Positions 6,064 through 7,422 of a DNA stretch of 7,422 nt are shown piece by piece. Under the pieces are notes generated by a model. It was not told where the DNA came from. It made no database searches and saw nothing but the letters and a program-made list of their open reading frames with translations. The DNA is taken from NCBI GenBank assembly GCA_049521055.1, contig JBEKPE010000113.1, positions 1 to 7,422 on the forward strand. Direction: 5' to 3'. Made by a program: the position numbers and the translations under genes. This DNA is from FEN-987 sp049521055 (GTDB taxonomy: Archaea > Thermoproteota > Bathyarchaeia > 40CM-2-53-6). The number at the start of each line of letters is the position of its first letter. Within the stretch, counting starts at the first letter, position 1.

Positions 6064-6915
6064 TCAACCCTTATCGAGAAAACCATAGGCGACAATTGCT
6101 TTCGGCCGGCCCAGCTTGGAGAGCCTCTTATAACACATCATATGCCCTTTTTTCATCGTTTGAAAATCAAATCGTGACAACATAGCTAAGATCCTGCGAT
6201 TCGTGAGCGGACAGGTGATCTCAATCGGTTTGCTTTTCGTTGTGTTCAGAATAACCCGAAGCATAGCTTCCATCTGTGCTCGTCGGAGCCCGAATGATAC
6301 CCATGGCCCGAGTTCCCACATGTCCGCATAGTCTTTTGCGAGAATGTAAGAGCGCATCGGCCCAGCTGAGTAACCGAGATACCGTGCAGCACCTGAATCG
6401 AGCAGATTGACGATCAGTCGTGATCTGTTTGCCCCGAACGCCTTCCTATCCATCGTTAGCATGGCACTTCGCCGCATCGTCTTTCGATCACGTGGTTCAG
6501 TGCTTAACCATAGGGCAGGCCGTCCCCTCCTTCGGAATCGCGCGAACCCTTGGCCCACCTTAAAGCCGAGTTTGCGATAGAATTCGATATGCTCCTCGAA
6601 GCAATACAGGGCTATGCGGGCAACTCGTTTTCTCTCTAGGTAGCCTATTGCGTGTTCGACGAGTGCTTGACCGATGTGTCTTCCTCTCCGCGATTCCTCG
6701 ACAACGACATTCCCAATCCAAGCGATCTGCGTCCCGTAGCTTGTAGTCGTTGCAAGGCCGACACGCTTCTCGTTTTCCATCGCCACGAAACTGCCGTGTG
6801 GGTCGAGGCGTAGAATTCTCTCGAAATCTCGGGTGGGTATTCCCCAATCTTCTTGATCCGCCAATCGCACTGCGAAGTTGATGTCGCCGCGGCGCATCCG
6901 TCTAATTCGTAACAT
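6064..6915 (-). CDS. GNAT family N-acetyltransferase with C-terminal Acetyltransf_18-like domain
   Basis: Predicted acetyl-CoA-dependent transferase with unknown acceptor. With ATG 6913-6915 as the start it has 283 residues. The N-terminal GNAT domain (1-125) shows the opening MLRIRRMRRGDI, strand AWIGNVVVEE (65-74), the acetyl-CoA pyrophosphate loop RRGRHIG (77-83) with helix QALVEHAIGYL, and the late YRKLGF motif (113-118). The C-terminal half (about 150-283) fits the Acetyltransf_18 type that often follows GNAT domains: DRKAFGANRSRLI, then GPMRSYILAKDY, and a final RFDFQTMKKGHMM segment. A TTG at 6937-6939 would add eight residues and leave almost no gap to asnS, but the ATG gives the normal GNAT N-terminus; neither has a clear ribosome binding site. 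The stop is TGA. The gene lies 25 nt downstream of asnS and is probably co-transcribed with it. The sequence does not reveal whether it acts on a protein, tRNA-linked or small-molecule amine. Confidence 0.85.
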   Translation of the reverse strand: MLRIRRMRRGDINFAVRLADQEDWGIPTRDFERILRLDPHGSFVAMENEKRVGLATTTSYGTQIAWIGNVVVEESRRGRHIGQALVEHAIGYLERKRVARIALYCFEEHIEFYRKLGFKVGQGFARFRRRGRPALWLSTEPRDRKTMRRSAMLTMDRKAFGANRSRLIVNLLDSGAARYLGYSAGPMRSYILAKDYADMWELGPWVSFGLRRAQMEAMLRVILNTTKSKPIEITCPLTNRRILAMLSRFDFQTMKKGHMMCYKRLSKLGRPKAIVAYGFLDKG

Positions 6916-6940
6916 TTGTGGCAGCAGCTTCAGCGTCAAG

Positions 6941-7422
6941 CTAAGGGTAGATGCGGTTGATTAGTCGTGGGAAGGCTATTGCGTCTCGGATGTGTTCAAG
7001 AGCACATACCCACGCTACGACTCTCTCGATTCCCATCCCGAACCCTGCATGTGGAACGGTTCCGTAGCGGCGAAGCTCCGTGTACCATTTGTAATCGTCG
7101 GGGTTCAATTGCTCCTCCTTTATCCTAGTTAGGAGTTGTTCGAGGACGTGAATGCGTTGTCCGCCTCCGGTAATTTCGCCGTATCCTTCCGGGGCGAGTA
7201 GGTCTACTGAGAGGGTGACCTTGGGGTTTTGTGGGTCAGGCATGTGGTAGAATGCCTTAATCCCCTTCGGAAAGCGGGTGACGAAAAACGGTGATTCGAA
7301 GCCTTGGGTGAGGATTTTTTCTTCCTCGTAGCCGAGGTCCTTTCCCCACTTGAATGTGGGCATCGATTTTTGGATGTTTTCAACTGCTTGGTCGTATGTG
7401 ATCCTTGGGAAGGGCGTTTGAA
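6941..7422 (-). CDS. asnS: Asparaginyl-tRNA synthetase, C-terminal part (runs off the right edge)
   Basis: This class II aminoacyl-tRNA synthetase charges tRNA-Asn with asparagine in the cytosol. About 159 C-terminal residues are visible, roughly a third of the usual length of about 430; the start lies beyond 7422. The piece begins with PFPRITYDQAVE, followed by LGYEEEKIL. It continues with DLLAPEGYGEITGGGQRI, the YKWYTELRRYG segment, and motif 3 (GFGMGIERVVAW, with the ATP-binding Arg after Glu), ending with EHIRDAIAFPRLINRIYP. The GEITGG and WYTELRRYGTVPHAGFG stretches fit AsnRS better than AspRS; an archaeal AspRS/AsnRS hybrid is the main alternative. The stop is TAG (6941-6943), right at the conserved C-terminus. 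The GNAT gene follows immediately. Confidence 0.93.
   Translation of the reverse strand, partial: QTPFPRITYDQAVENIQKSMPTFKWGKDLGYEEEKILTQGFESPFFVTRFPKGIKAFYHMPDPQNPKVTLSVDLLAPEGYGEITGGGQRIHVLEQLLTRIKEEQLNPDDYKWYTELRRYGTVPHAGFGMGIERVVAWVCALEHIRDAIAFPRLINRIYP

Overview
This window looks archaeal, probably from a mesophilic Thermoproteota-type lineage such as Bathyarchaeia or Nitrososphaeria. The assignment is tentative and rests on four things: an archaeal-type asparaginyl-tRNA synthetase, a DUF835 domain on a multi-PAS sensor (a combination known mainly from archaea), BRE/TATA-like promoters about 27 nt from start codons (pyrG and one small regulator gene read as leaderless), and the lack of Shine-Dalgarno sites before most starts. 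No mobile element, CRISPR array, rRNA or convincing tRNA was seen.

Layout. Positions 1-3105 (+) hold a large PAS-repeat sensor that enters from the left edge: six PAS units (the first cut by the edge), a GAF-like domain and a C-terminal DUF835 domain, with no histidine kinase module. It is interrupted by an in-frame TAG at 262-264, between the first and second PAS units. From 3231 to 4300 there are two divergent winged-helix proteins, a 92-residue one on the minus strand and a 225-residue one on the plus strand. They share a compact 113-bp control region. Next is pyrG (4381-6039, +), a complete CTP synthase behind a leaderless-type promoter, with a perfect 8-bp inverted repeat abutting the promoter element. 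On the minus strand, converging on pyrG, are a GNAT acetyltransferase (6064-6915) and, upstream of it, the C-terminal part of asparaginyl-tRNA synthetase (asnS), which runs off the right edge. These two are probably co-transcribed.

How they fit together. pyrG and asnS are housekeeping genes. The sensor and the two winged-helix proteins are regulatory and have no visible target pathway here. The most notable point is the TAG in the sensor. At the equivalent position of a sibling PAS linker, exactly 45 nt after the same Asp-Ile-Thr motif, the codon is GAG, so a single G-to-T change explains the break. TAG is the ordinary stop of both pyrG and asnS here, so a nonsense mutation or sequence error is more likely than general recoding of TAG (for example as pyrrolysine), though local readthrough is not excluded. 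I did not find a clearly new multi-gene system in this window.
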